This document shows positions 17,401-25,033 of a stretch of DNA of 64,000 nucleotides, piece by piece. Within the stretch, counting starts at the first letter, position 1. Each line of letters starts with the position of its first letter. Origin of the DNA: CANMXU01 sp052030545 (GTDB lineage: Bacteria > Pseudomonadota > Gammaproteobacteria > Enterobacterales > Alteromonadaceae). A program made the translations under genes and the position numbers. The stretch is taken from positions 124,001 to 188,000 of the forward strand of contig NZ_JBPDIH010000003.1 of NCBI RefSeq assembly GCF_052030545.1, written 5' to 3'. The notes below the pieces were generated by a model that saw only the letters and a list, made by a program, of their open reading frames with translations, did no database searches and was not told the origin of the DNA.

Positions 17401-18309
17401 ATGAACATCACCATTAAACAAGTGCGCGCTTTTTTAGCCATCGCCAATAACCACAGTTTTGCTGAAGCCTGCGCGACAATGCACTTATCACAACCGGCGC
17501 TCAGCATTGCCATTAAAAATTTGGAAGAAGAAGTGGGTGGAAAATTATTTGTCCGCTCAACTCGCACTTTGGCATTAACGCCCGAAGGCGATACTTTCTT
17601 ACCTGTCGCCCAACGCTTGTTAAATGAATGGGACAGCGCGCTGCAAGATTTAAATAATCACTTTTCCCTTAATCGTGGTCGATTAGCGATTGCCGCGATG
17701 CCTTCGTTTGCCAATAGCTTGTTGCCTGAGTTTTTAAAAAGCTTTCGTGATCAACACCCTAAAATAAATATCACCATTCACGATGTGATCGCTGAGGATG
17801 CGGTTGAAATGGTACGCGCAGGCAAAGTTGAATTAGCATTAACGTTTGAAAATGAACCATCGAGCGACCTAACATTCACACCACTTTTTACTGACCACTT
17901 TATTGTTGCACTTACGCCAAAACATGCACTTGCCAGTAAACAAAATATCACATGGCAAGCGATCGCCAACGAGCCTTTTATTGCCTTACAGCCACCGTCG
18001 AATATTCGAAAAATGATCCAGCAATCAATTGCTGAGCAGCAACTCGACTTGAATATTGAATTTGAAAGCAATCACTTAGCCACTATTGGGCAAATGGTTG
18101 CTTCAGGTATCGGTATCAGTATTGTGCCGGCGATTTGTCGCACACTCTTTCAAGCACAAGGGGTGCAATGCCGCCGCTTAATTGAGCCAAGTTTAAGTCG
18201 AAATATTGGCATAATCACGCGGAAACGCTACCCACTTTCAAGTGCCGCGCAGGCTTTTTTTACCTTATTAGAAAGTAACAGTTATAGTCAGCAAACACCC
18301 AAAATATAA
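17401..18309 (+). CDS. LysR-family transcriptional regulator
   Basis: DNA-binding regulator. The N-terminal winged helix-turn-helix is clear (FLAIANNHSFAEACATMHLSQPALSIAIKNLEEEVG, residues about 11-46; shown only in part here by its motif SQPALSIAIKNLE), followed by the effector-binding domain with LTPKHALA and ASGIGISIVP motifs. ATG 17401 has AAGGA seven bases upstream; an earlier TTG at 17395 is less likely. Divergent orientation from scoA and the shared operator-like sites suggest it senses a ketone-body or CoA-ester intermediate and controls both scoAB-thiolase and the downstream esterase. The effector is unknown. Confidence 0.87.
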   Translation: MNITIKQVRAFLAIANNHSFAEACATMHLSQPALSIAIKNLEEEVGGKLFVRSTRTLALTPEGDTFLPVAQRLLNEWDSALQDLNNHFSLNRGRLAIAAMPSFANSLLPEFLKSFRDQHPKINITIHDVIAEDAVEMVRAGKVELALTFENEPSSDLTFTPLFTDHFIVALTPKHALASKQNITWQAIANEPFIALQPPSNIRKMIQQSIAEQQLDLNIEFESNHLATIGQMVASGIGISIVPAICRTLFQAQGVQCRRLIEPSLSRNIGIITRKRYPLSSAAQAFFTLLESNSYSQQTPKI

Positions 18310-18314
18310 GGCTT

Positions 18315-18328
18315 GGTACTAAAGTAGC
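18315..18328. promoter_or_regulatory. PHB-regulon palindrome, copy 1
   Basis: GGTACTAAAGTAGC with TACT/AGTA arms. It stands directly upstream of the second LysR-type site and ahead of the esterase gene. It matches copies upstream of the TonB receptor, 3-hydroxybutyrate dehydrogenase, PHB depolymerase and MFS genes. Confidence 0.55.
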
Positions 18329-18349
18329 ATTCACCAAATGGTAAATATT
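18329..18349. promoter_or_regulatory. Candidate LysR-type operator, site 2
   Basis: ATTCACCAAATGGTAAATAT matches site 1 at 18 of 21 positions, including the dyad ACCAAATGGT. It abuts copy 1 of the GGTACTA palindrome, so the esterase promoter may be controlled by two regulators. Confidence 0.6.
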
Positions 18350-18356
18350 CGCCAAG

Positions 18357-19385
18357 ATGAAACTTCCTATTCAGATCTTAGTCGATCACCAACTTGGACT
18401 TATGGACATGTTCAAACTTTCCAATAAGAAAATAACAACAGGTATTGTTAGCAAAAAGATGATTAGCAATAGTGTCAAAGTCGCCTTATCGCTACTAATG
18501 CTGTTAATTAATTTACCCGCAATGGCAAGTTTTAAACCTTTAACTGGTTTTGGTGATAATCCAGGAGAGCTTGACGCCAGCTTTTATGCAAAAGGTGCAC
18601 AAACAAAAAACCTTGTGGTACTGCTACATGGTTGCGTGCAATCTGGCGAAGCGCTCGCTCAGCAAAGCGGTTTTTTAGATTTGGCCAAACAACATAACTT
18701 TGCCTTACTAGTGCCGCAACAAAAGCAAAGTAACAACATTAAGAACTGTTTTAATTGGTTTTCAGCGCAAGATACCAATAAAGACAGTGGCGAAACCTTA
18801 TCGCTGGTGAATATGATCAATTCAACAAAAGCGCAATTAAGCAGCGAACAAGTTTTTATCGTGGGTTTGTCTGCCGGTGGCGCTATGACCAGCAGTTTAT
18901 TAGTGCATTACCCACAACTGTTTAATGCAGGTGCCGTTATTGCCGGTATTCCTTATCCGTGTGCAGACAATTTAATTAAGGCGATTTCCTGTATGCGCAC
19001 TGGGCCATCTCAGTCGGTATCAGAACTTACCGATGCAATTAAATCAATCAATAACGCCAACGCGCCTTGGCCTAAATTATCAATTTGGACAGGATCTAAC
19101 GATAAAGTCGTGCATCCAAGTAATGCACAAATGCTAGCGCAACATTGGGCGCAACTGAATAACTTGCCGAAAAAGCCCAAGCAAACCGAACATAAAGGTT
19201 ATCAAATTAGCCAATGGCATAACCAAGCAAACACAGTGCAAGTGGAGTTAATTGAACTGGATAATATCGGCCATGGCATTGCGGTAAATTCGCAACAAAC
19301 ACATGGCGGCACAGCGGCTGAATTTGTGCTTGAATCACCACTAAGCAGCGCAGTGCATTTAATCGATTTTTGGCAAATCAACTAA
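18357..19385 (+). CDS. Secreted PHB-depolymerase-type esterase
   Basis: Alpha/beta hydrolase of the PHB depolymerase/esterase (Esterase_phd) family. Motifs: oxyanion HGCVQSGEALAQQSG, nucleophile elbow GLSAGGAM, catalytic Asp in IWTGSNDKVVHP and His in NIGHGIAV. The frame is open from 18357, but ATGs at 18408 and 18459 are also in frame. The 18459 start would begin MISNSVKVALSLLMLL, a clean signal peptide ending PAMAS, and would put the promoter elements at 18315-18349 at a normal distance. I therefore favour 18408 or 18459 as the true start. Unlike the large depolymerase at 40 kb it has no binding domain, so it may act on oligomers or denatured polymer. Confidence 0.8.
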   Translation: MKLPIQILVDHQLGLMDMFKLSNKKITTGIVSKKMISNSVKVALSLLMLLINLPAMASFKPLTGFGDNPGELDASFYAKGAQTKNLVVLLHGCVQSGEALAQQSGFLDLAKQHNFALLVPQQKQSNNIKNCFNWFSAQDTNKDSGETLSLVNMINSTKAQLSSEQVFIVGLSAGGAMTSSLLVHYPQLFNAGAVIAGIPYPCADNLIKAISCMRTGPSQSVSELTDAIKSINNANAPWPKLSIWTGSNDKVVHPSNAQMLAQHWAQLNNLPKKPKQTEHKGYQISQWHNQANTVQVELIELDNIGHGIAVNSQQTHGGTAAEFVLESPLSSAVHLIDFWQIN

Positions 19386-19452
19386 TAAAACACAAAAACA
19401 ATATTTTTTAATTCTTTAATTATCAGTAATTTAAAGCAATAAACGAACGCAT

Positions 19453-19466
19453 GGTACTATAGTACA
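19453..19466. promoter_or_regulatory. PHB-regulon palindrome, copy 2
   Basis: GGTACTATAGTACA contains the perfect 12-base palindrome GTACTATAGTAC. A plausible -10 box TACTAT starts at 19486, 19 bases downstream, so the site would occupy the -35/-40 region of the TonB receptor promoter, an activator-like position. Confidence 0.65.
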
Positions 19467-19570
19467 AATTAACTTTAAAACGAATTACTATAGAGTTTTA
19501 CCCATACCAATAAGTTCATCAATTGCTGAGTAAGTCAGTCAATAATAATTAAAGAAATATGGGGAACGAA

Positions 19571-21835
19571 ATGAAACAACAAGCAACGAAACTTAGTTAT
19601 TTAGCGTTAGCAATAACCACAGCCTTAACCAGCAATTTTGCGATTGCTGCTGAACAAGAAAACGAATCTGGCTTAGAAGTTATCGAAGTAACTGCACGTA
19701 AAACGGTAGAAAGCCTGCAAACAGTTCCAGTCGCCGTTACCTCGCTAAGTGCAGACGAACTGAACGAAAGCGGCATTGAAGTTATCACTGAAATTCAGCA
19801 ATTTTCACCCAACACAACTTTACAACGTAGCCGTGGTACAAACTCAACCATTACCGCTTTTATTCGCGGTGTTGGTCAACAAGATCCATTATGGGGTTAT
19901 GAACCCGGTGTTGGTATTTACATTGACGACGTTTACATGGCGCGTCCACAAGGCGCAGTATTAGACTTGTTAGACGTAGAGCGTGTTGAAATTCTGCGTG
20001 GTCCACAAGGTACCCTTTACGGTAAAAATACCATTGGTGGCGCAATAAAATACGTCACTAAAGAAATGTCGGGCGATGCCGAGCTAAACTTAAACGGCAC
20101 CTTAGGTAGCTATAATCAACGTGACGTTAAGTTAACGGGTCAATACCCAATTATTGCCGACAAGCTTTATGTCGGTTTTGGCTATGCTAATTTACAACGC
20201 GACGGTTACGGTGAATTTTTAGAATCGGCCTTACCCGGCCAAGATACCGAAAACTACAATAAAGACGTAGTTTCAGCACGTTTATCATTAGAGTTCCGCC
20301 CAACAGACGAATTATCTTTCGCCCTTAAATGGGATAAAACAGACGACGAGTCAAATTCAAAAGGCGGTTACCGCTTACTGCCAAGTATTCTTACTGAAGC
20401 ACCTGTGCCTGACAGCGTTTACGACTCGTACACTAGCTTACCAACAACCAACAAAGTTGAAGTTGAAGGCATGAGCTTTACGGCTAAATGGGATGTAACC
20501 GACTTTACCACGTTAAAATATGTTTATTCAGATCGTGAAAGCTACTCGCCAACCAATATCGACTTTGACAATACCCCATTGCGTATTTTTGACGTACCAG
20601 CGATTTACGACGATGAACAAAGTACACACGAAATTCAATTAAACAACTTTGGCGACAACTACACCTTTGTTTCAGGTTTTTATTACTACGACGGTGAATC
20701 TTGTGGTCAATTCGACGCGATTTTAGAAGTGCTAGGTCAAGCAATTACCCTGCCGGGTTTAACACGTGAAATTAGTGGTTGCAGTAATTCAACCAGTAAA
20801 GCGGCTTACGCTCAGCTAAGCTACGATTTTTCAGAAAAATGGTCAATGACCGCTGGCGCGCGTTATACCAAAGACGAAAAAGAAGCCTTAGTAAATAACC
20901 ACCTACACTTTCAAACAGTGTATCCAGAGTCAGGTTGGGTTGACGGTTATGTTCGTCCAGACGATTTACCGGTCACCGAAGTGCTAAACGACAGCCAAGA
21001 TTGGTCGAAATTCACACCACGTATTGGCGTTGAATATCAAGCAACTAGCGATATCATGTTATTTACCAGCTTCTCACAAGGCTTTAAATCGGGTACCTTT
21101 AACCCACGCGCATCAGGGCCAGAGCCAGCAGCTAAGCCGGAAGATGTTGATTCAATTGAACTAGGCATGAAAAGCCAGTGGTTTGACGATAGCTTACGCG
21201 CCAACATCACCTTGTTCTCGCTTGATCACAAAAACCGTCAGTACATTTCAGTATTACCAGGTGAAAATGCCGCTGACTTAAACCAACGTTTGGGTAATAT
21301 TGGTACGTCAGAATCGCAAGGTATTGAAGCAGAATTTACCTATTTAGCGGCTGAGAACTTATTGCTTACTGCGAACTTTGGTTATATTGACGCTGAATTT
21401 ACCGAAGTGATTGATTACGATGAAAACGGTGACCCGTTTGATAAATCTGATCGCTTTAGTATTTCAAATACACCTGAATATACTTACAACTTAGCGGCAA
21501 ACTATACCATTGAGTCTGAAGTGGGTGACTTCATTGTTAATGCAAGTTACTACTATCGCGATGATTATGTATTGTTTGAAGAAGACAGCTTATTAACCCA
21601 AGACGGTTACGGCTTAGCAAACTTAAGCATTAATTGGTACAGCATGGAAGGTAACTGGACTGCAGGTTTACATGTGAAAAACATCACAGATGAAGAGTAC
21701 ATGATCGGCGGTTATCAGTTTGTTGCACCACTTGACGACGGTGGTTACGCACCAGGTTTAGGTGGCGACAATACCTTAATTGCGTATTATGGCGACCCAA
21801 GAACGATTTCCTTAACCCTAGGTTATCAGTTCTAA
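19571..21835 (+). CDS. TonB-dependent outer-membrane receptor
   Basis: Energy-coupled outer-membrane importer. The signal peptide ends FAIAA; a TonB-box-like segment (GLEVIEVTARK) is followed by the plug domain (SADELNESGIEVITEIQQF; IRGVGQQDP; VERVEILRGPQGTLYGKNTIGG) and a beta-barrel to the terminal GYQF. About 754 aa. ATG 19571 is chosen since GGGGAA precedes it; ATG 19559 is also in frame. Flanked by the esterase and a CrbR-like regulator, and carrying the shared palindrome in its promoter, it is inferred to take up 3-hydroxybutyrate oligomers or related products. Substrate prediction rests on context only. Confidence 0.88.
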   Translation: MKQQATKLSYLALAITTALTSNFAIAAEQENESGLEVIEVTARKTVESLQTVPVAVTSLSADELNESGIEVITEIQQFSPNTTLQRSRGTNSTITAFIRGVGQQDPLWGYEPGVGIYIDDVYMARPQGAVLDLLDVERVEILRGPQGTLYGKNTIGGAIKYVTKEMSGDAELNLNGTLGSYNQRDVKLTGQYPIIADKLYVGFGYANLQRDGYGEFLESALPGQDTENYNKDVVSARLSLEFRPTDELSFALKWDKTDDESNSKGGYRLLPSILTEAPVPDSVYDSYTSLPTTNKVEVEGMSFTAKWDVTDFTTLKYVYSDRESYSPTNIDFDNTPLRIFDVPAIYDDEQSTHEIQLNNFGDNYTFVSGFYYYDGESCGQFDAILEVLGQAITLPGLTREISGCSNSTSKAAYAQLSYDFSEKWSMTAGARYTKDEKEALVNNHLHFQTVYPESGWVDGYVRPDDLPVTEVLNDSQDWSKFTPRIGVEYQATSDIMLFTSFSQGFKSGTFNPRASGPEPAAKPEDVDSIELGMKSQWFDDSLRANITLFSLDHKNRQYISVLPGENAADLNQRLGNIGTSESQGIEAEFTYLAAENLLLTANFGYIDAEFTEVIDYDENGDPFDKSDRFSISNTPEYTYNLAANYTIESEVGDFIVNASYYYRDDYVLFEEDSLLTQDGYGLANLSINWYSMEGNWTAGLHVKNITDEEYMIGGYQFVAPLDDGGYAPGLGGDNTLIAYYGDPRTISLTLGYQF

Positions 21836-21875
21836 ACTGCGCTTTTTTTACCCTTAGTTAACAAAATAAGCGTGG

Positions 21876-21905
21876 AAAGAGCTGGCATGTGTCAGCTCTT
21901 TTTTT
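21876..21905 (+). terminator. Intrinsic terminator of the TonB receptor gene
   Basis: AAAGAGCTG and CAGCTCTTT form a 9-bp stem around an 8-base loop and are followed by a T-run. It begins 40 bases after the receptor stop codon and separates it from the response regulator gene. Confidence 0.9.
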
Positions 21906-21948
21906 CATACTGACTTAACAACAACACAAAGGTTTTCGGGAGATCATT

Positions 21949-22665
21949 ATGTTTGCATCAACAAGCTCTGAGGCAACTAACAACAACGGCCAAAGTGTCG
22001 AGCCGAAAGTCATTATTGCTGATGATCATCCGTTATTTCGCACCGCACTTAAACAAGCCATTATTGAATGCATTGACGATGCAAATACCTTAGAAGCCGA
22101 AAGCTTTGACGAACTGCTTAGCGCCATTGAAAAAACACCCTCACTGGAAATTGTATTTCTTGATTTGCACATGCCCGGCAATAACGGTTTTACCGGACTA
22201 ACCCAACTACAAAATCACTACCCTGATTTAGTGGTGATCATGGTATCGTCAGACGACAATAGCGAAACCATGCAAAAAGCGATTAACTTTGGCGCTGCGG
22301 CATTTATTCCAAAGTCGGCCGATTTAAACACCATCGCTAGCGCTATCGACACCGTTTTAGAAGGCGATATTTGGCTACCAGAAAATATTGAAGCGAATAT
22401 TGATGAACAGCAAGTTGCCCAACACCAAAAACTCGCTAAACAATTGGCACAACTTACCCCACAGCAATACGTGGTATTAACCCGCATCGCCGACGGCCAG
22501 CTCAACAAACAAATCGCTTACGATTTAGACATTAAAGAAACCACAGTGAAAAAACACGTTTCTGCGATTTTACTCAAACTCGACGTAAACAATCGCACTT
22601 TAGCCGGTTTAGCGTACCAACAACTCATGCTAGCTGCGAACGAACACGAACAACAAAGCGCCTAG
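21949..22665 (+). CDS. CrbR-like LuxR-family response regulator
   Basis: NarL/FixJ-type regulator: receiver domain (VIIADDHPLF; phospho-acceptor Asp72 in VFLDLHMPG; conserved Lys in AFIPKSADL) and a C-terminal GerE/LuxR helix-turn-helix (LTPQQYVVLTRIADG, IKETTVKKHVSAIL). GGGAG precedes the ATG by eight bases. No kinase gene is adjacent; the best partner in view is the symporter-kinase at 32.5-36.0 kb. CrbS/CrbR (MxtR/ErdR) pairs are known to control acetate use, so this is the candidate activator of the acetyl-CoA-yielding PHB genes. The pairing is inference. Confidence 0.75.
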   Translation: MFASTSSEATNNNGQSVEPKVIIADDHPLFRTALKQAIIECIDDANTLEAESFDELLSAIEKTPSLEIVFLDLHMPGNNGFTGLTQLQNHYPDLVVIMVSSDDNSETMQKAINFGAAAFIPKSADLNTIASAIDTVLEGDIWLPENIEANIDEQQVAQHQKLAKQLAQLTPQQYVVLTRIADGQLNKQIAYDLDIKETTVKKHVSAILLKLDVNNRTLAGLAYQQLMLAANEHEQQSA

Positions 22666-22684
22666 TATTTTCTAAAGACAGGCA

Positions 22685-22756
22685 AAGGGGTCAGTGACAT
22701 CGATAAAATTGGCAAATCCCGCTTAGTCTCTTTTTTCTTTTTGTCACCGACCCCGG
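22685..22756. repeat. GGGGTCGGTGACA repeat, copy 1
   Basis: About 70 bases bounded by GGGGTCAGTGACATCGATAA and GTCACCGACCCC, which are inverted repeats of one another. The interior (GGCAAATCCCGCTTAG) is conserved in copies at 22850 and 24805. It has no coding capacity. Confidence 0.8.
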
Positions 22757-22800
22757 TTTTATTGTTTTGCCTCATAAAAAAATATCAATAATTTCCTATA

Positions 22801-22824
22801 CTTCGACAAGCTCAGCACGAACGG
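22801..22824. repeat. REP-like element, copy 1
   Basis: CTTCGACAAGCTCAGCACGA, continuing ACGG, is a member of a short palindromic element (CTTCGACNAGCTCAGCACGAACGG) widespread in bacterial genomes. A second copy is at 24739, in both cases upstream of a GGGGTCGGTGACA repeat. Confidence 0.75.
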
Positions 22825-22849
22825 AAATTTTGGAAGTTTCGTAGGCGAA

Positions 22850-22918
22850 GGGGGCGGTGACATCGATAAAAATGGCAAATCCCGCTTAGCCTCTTTAGAC
22901 TTTTTGTCACCGACCCCG
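22850..22918. repeat. GGGGTCGGTGACA repeat, copy 2
   Basis: Begins GGGGGCGGTGACATCGATAA and ends TTTTGTCACCGACCCC. It is nearly identical in length and interior to copy 1, 165 bases away in the same orientation. Confidence 0.8.
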
Positions 22919-23036
22919 ATGTTGCAATCAACTAACAGCTCCGCTTAACTTATTGAAAATATTAATTAAGTACAGTATGGTTCTTAATGAACCACTGTTT
23001 ACCCTTTAATAACAACTCAGCTGCCAAAGGAAGAAA

Positions 23037-23636
23037 ATGCACAATCCCGATAAATGGAAAATGAATTCCAATCAACAAATGCACAGTTTTATTAAAGAAT
23101 TTAGCTTTGCTGCAATAATATCTCATGATTTAAACGCATCACATTTACCATTATTGTTAAAGGAAAAAGAAGGCGAAAATGGCACGCTTTATGGCCATTT
23201 TGCTCGAACAAATCATCACTGGAAATTTGCCGATGGCGCTAAAGTATTAGTCATTTTTTCGGGTCCTCATGCTTATATTTCACCTACTTGGTATAAAGCC
23301 GCTCCGGCGGTACCAACTTGGAATTACAGCGCGGTTCATGCTAAAGGCGTAATTCAGCTAACAGATCTAGACACAACACTAAAAGCGCTTGATGAAACAG
23401 TGAAAAAATATGAGGCGAATCTAACAATCCCCGAAGGCTTTAAATCAAAACTTAGTAAAGGTATTGTTGGTTTTAAAATTAATATTGAGTCGCTGCAAGG
23501 CAAAGATAAACTTGGACAACACCGCTCGATTGAAGATCAGCTTGGCGTAACATCAGCTTTATCAAAGGCAGATAACCCTGAAAGCCAATTACTGTATCAG
23601 TACATGGTCAGTAAGAATCTTGGTACAGGCAGCTAG
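23037..23636 (+). CDS. PaiB-like FMN-binding protein
   Basis: Member of the PaiB/FMN-binding split-barrel family, some members of which repress protease and sporulation genes in Bacillus. Visible motifs: LPLLLKEKEGENGTLYGHFARTNHHW, abbreviated here to the diagnostic GHFARTNHHW (about residues 58-67), FSGPHAYISPTWY and VPTWNYSAVHAKG, all standard. 199 aa is typical. AGGAAG precedes the start. A GNAT acetyltransferase gene follows 20 bases after the stop, recalling the paiA-paiB pairing. Molecular role in this organism is unknown. Confidence 0.88.
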   Translation: MHNPDKWKMNSNQQMHSFIKEFSFAAIISHDLNASHLPLLLKEKEGENGTLYGHFARTNHHWKFADGAKVLVIFSGPHAYISPTWYKAAPAVPTWNYSAVHAKGVIQLTDLDTTLKALDETVKKYEANLTIPEGFKSKLSKGIVGFKINIESLQGKDKLGQHRSIEDQLGVTSALSKADNPESQLLYQYMVSKNLGTGS

Positions 23637-23656
23637 CAAGGCGTTAGGAGATTTAA

Positions 23657-24079
23657 ATGATTTCATTTCAACCAGCTAAAGATTTAAATAAATCTGCGCA
23701 GTTAACGTATAGCAATATGCGCTCATATTATGAGCGTTATTCTGTCGCTTGGGATCAAGCAAAAATTCTAGAACAAACCTTGGATTTGCATAATTGGGAT
23801 ATTTTATTCGATGGAAAGTATGTCGGCATTATGCGGTTAGCGTTTGATAATGACGGTTGTTATTTACGCGATCTGCAAGTGGATGAAAACCACCAAAACC
23901 AAGGCATTGGTGCGCTAGCGTTAGAAAAATCAAAACAACTTGCGTTAAAGTCAGGAGCCAATAAGCTCAAATTAAGAGTATTTAAAATAAGCCCTGCATT
24001 TCATCTTTATAAACGAACGGGCTTTACCATAAGCGATGAAGATGAAAGGTTTTATTATATGGAGAAAAAAATCGTCTAG
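23657..24079 (+). CDS. GNAT-family N-acetyltransferase
   Basis: Small acetyltransferase of 140 aa. The acetyl-CoA-binding motif A is clear: LRDLQVDENHQNQGIGALAL (about residues 75-94), with Q-x-x-G-I-G, followed by motif B LYKRTGFTISDEDERFYYME. TAGGAG precedes the ATG. It forms a two-gene unit with the PaiB-like gene. In Bacillus the neighbour of paiB is the polyamine acetyltransferase paiA; whether this enzyme shares that substrate cannot be told from sequence. Confidence 0.87.
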   Translation: MISFQPAKDLNKSAQLTYSNMRSYYERYSVAWDQAKILEQTLDLHNWDILFDGKYVGIMRLAFDNDGCYLRDLQVDENHQNQGIGALALEKSKQLALKSGANKLKLRVFKISPAFHLYKRTGFTISDEDERFYYMEKKIV

Positions 24080-24111
24080 TCAGGTAATTAAGCATCGCTA
24101 GACAAAAATTG

Positions 24112-24159
24112 GCTCGTTTCAGCGGAACAGCTGAATAGGGCATGTTCCGCTAAACGAGC
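24112..24159. terminator. Long hairpin between convergent genes
   Basis: GCTCGTTTCAGCGGAACA pairs with TGTTCCGCTAAACGAGC (17 bp with one bulged C) between the GNAT stop and the CVNH-protein stop. No T-run follows, so it is a weak intrinsic terminator at best, but its position between converging genes fits a transcription barrier. Confidence 0.55.
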
Positions 24160-24165
24160 AACTCA

Positions 24166-24525
24166 TTAATCGACAGTAAGCACACCATCAATATTTGAAA
24201 TACTCACATTTTCTAAATCACTGATTACCAGTGTTGAATACTGCCAGCTTTGGTCTCTTTTTTGACACTCAGCAGACAAAACAACGGTAATATTACGCGA
24301 TGTTTTAGCATAGCTTCCACTAGGCACATAACCACTCATGCTTCCATTTCCGCCAGAATTCACAAGAAAGCCATCTAAGTTTGTCACTTCGGCAGCATTT
24401 AAATGGCTGATATCAAGTGACGCAGGGATCCAGCTTTGATCTCTTTTTTGGGCTTCTGCGTATAGGGTTGCTCTAACATTTTTTGATGTTTTTGAATAAC
24501 TACCTTCTGGTATATATTGACTCAT
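24166..24525 (-). CDS. Cyanovirin-N homology (CVNH) domain protein
   Basis: About 119 aa made of two tandem repeats, the layout of cyanovirin-N lectins. Repeat 1 contains GSYSKTSKNVRATLYAEAQK and ...LDISHLNAAEVTNLDGFL; repeat 2 contains GSYAKTSRNITVVLSAECQK and ...LVISDLENVSISNIDGVL. The pattern (S-x-T-x-x-N, K-R-D-x-S-W, N-x-D-G) matches CVNH. The disulfide cysteines of the classic lectin are mostly replaced (Ser, Ala), leaving one Cys. There is no signal peptide. ATG 24525 has AAGGA eight bases upstream; ATG 24558 with GGAG is also possible. Carbohydrate binding is inferred from family. Confidence 0.8.
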   Translation of the reverse strand: MSQYIPEGSYSKTSKNVRATLYAEAQKRDQSWIPASLDISHLNAAEVTNLDGFLVNSGGNGSMSGYVPSGSYAKTSRNITVVLSAECQKRDQSWQYSTLVISDLENVSISNIDGVLTVD

Positions 24526-24738
24526 AGTACTTTCCTTTTTAAGAGTATTGAAATTCATCTATTGTGCTCCTGTAATTTCGTGAGGCTGAAATTTACAGTA
24601 GGAAGAGTGTAGTTATATAAATAAATTAAAAATATTACCTTTTATTACATGGCGCAGTTTGTCGCTGCCAAGCAGTTTGTATGGGGTTGGTTTTAAATGA
24701 GTTTAGATGAGTTAGAGGCTTGTTAATAATCTCATATA

Positions 24739-24762
24739 CTTCGACCAGCTCAGCACGAACGG
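24739..24762. repeat. REP-like element, copy 2
   Basis: CTTCGACCAGCTCAGCACGA, continuing ACGG, differs from copy 1 at 22801 by one base. It is again followed within about 70 bases by a GGGGTCGGTGACA repeat. Confidence 0.75.
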
Positions 24763-24804
24763 AAATAATTACAGCTAACTTGCATAGGTAAAGGGTCGAG
24801 ATAT

Positions 24805-24872
24805 AGGGGTCGGTGACATTGATAAAATAGGCAAACCCCACTTAGTTTCTTTTTACTTTTGTCACCGACCCA
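24805..24872. repeat. GGGGTCGGTGACA repeat, copy 3
   Basis: Begins GGGGTCGGTGACATTGATAA and ends TTTTGTCACCGACCC. The termini are perfect inverted repeats over at least 12 bases. The interior (GGCAAACCCCACTTAG) diverges slightly from copies 1 and 2. Confidence 0.8.
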
Positions 24873-24983
24873 GGTTTTGCGAATGAAAATTAGGTAACTA
24901 ATCAGCAAAGCGCTTAGTTTAAAGCGACTAACTTAAGGCGAAAATAAAAGTGCATATGTAAAAGCGTTTAGTTAAAAATAGTT

Positions 24984-25020
24984 AATTAAAAAAGCATCAA
25001 CCAAATAAACTCCGTCCATT
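24984..25020. repeat. 37-base direct repeat flanking two signalling genes, left copy
   Basis: AATTAAAAAAGCATCAACCA followed by AATAAACTCCGTCCATT. A second copy (30617-30652), differing at about five positions, lies beyond the CheB-CheR gene, so the pair brackets the GGDEF-EAL and CheB-CheR genes. Confidence 0.65.
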
Positions 25021-25033
25021 TTCTATGGTCGTA

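Larger units (their letters stand above)
22666..23036. other. Repeat-rich intergenic region
   Basis: No gene is seen here. The stretch holds two copies of a palindromic-ended repeat (GGGGTCGGTGACA ... TGTCACCGACCCC) and one REP-like element, described separately. The PaiB-like gene promoter would lie near 22960-23036. Confidence 0.7.
24559..25033. other. Repeat-rich intergenic region
   Basis: No gene is supported here. It contains a REP-like element (24739-24762), the third GGGGTCGGTGACA repeat (24805-24872) and, at 24984-25020, a 37-base sequence repeated at 30617. A short open frame on the minus strand here is generated by the REP sequence. Confidence 0.7.

Noticed and set aside
24510..24530. 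AGTACTATGAG near the CVNH gene start, resembling the TACT core
   Set aside because: It is the ribosome-site/start-codon region of the gene and has only one half of the palindrome.
24635..24841. Short minus-strand open frame containing SVRAELVEVYE
   Set aside because: This peptide is the usual translation of the REP element that occupies the same bases; there is no ribosome site and no other support.
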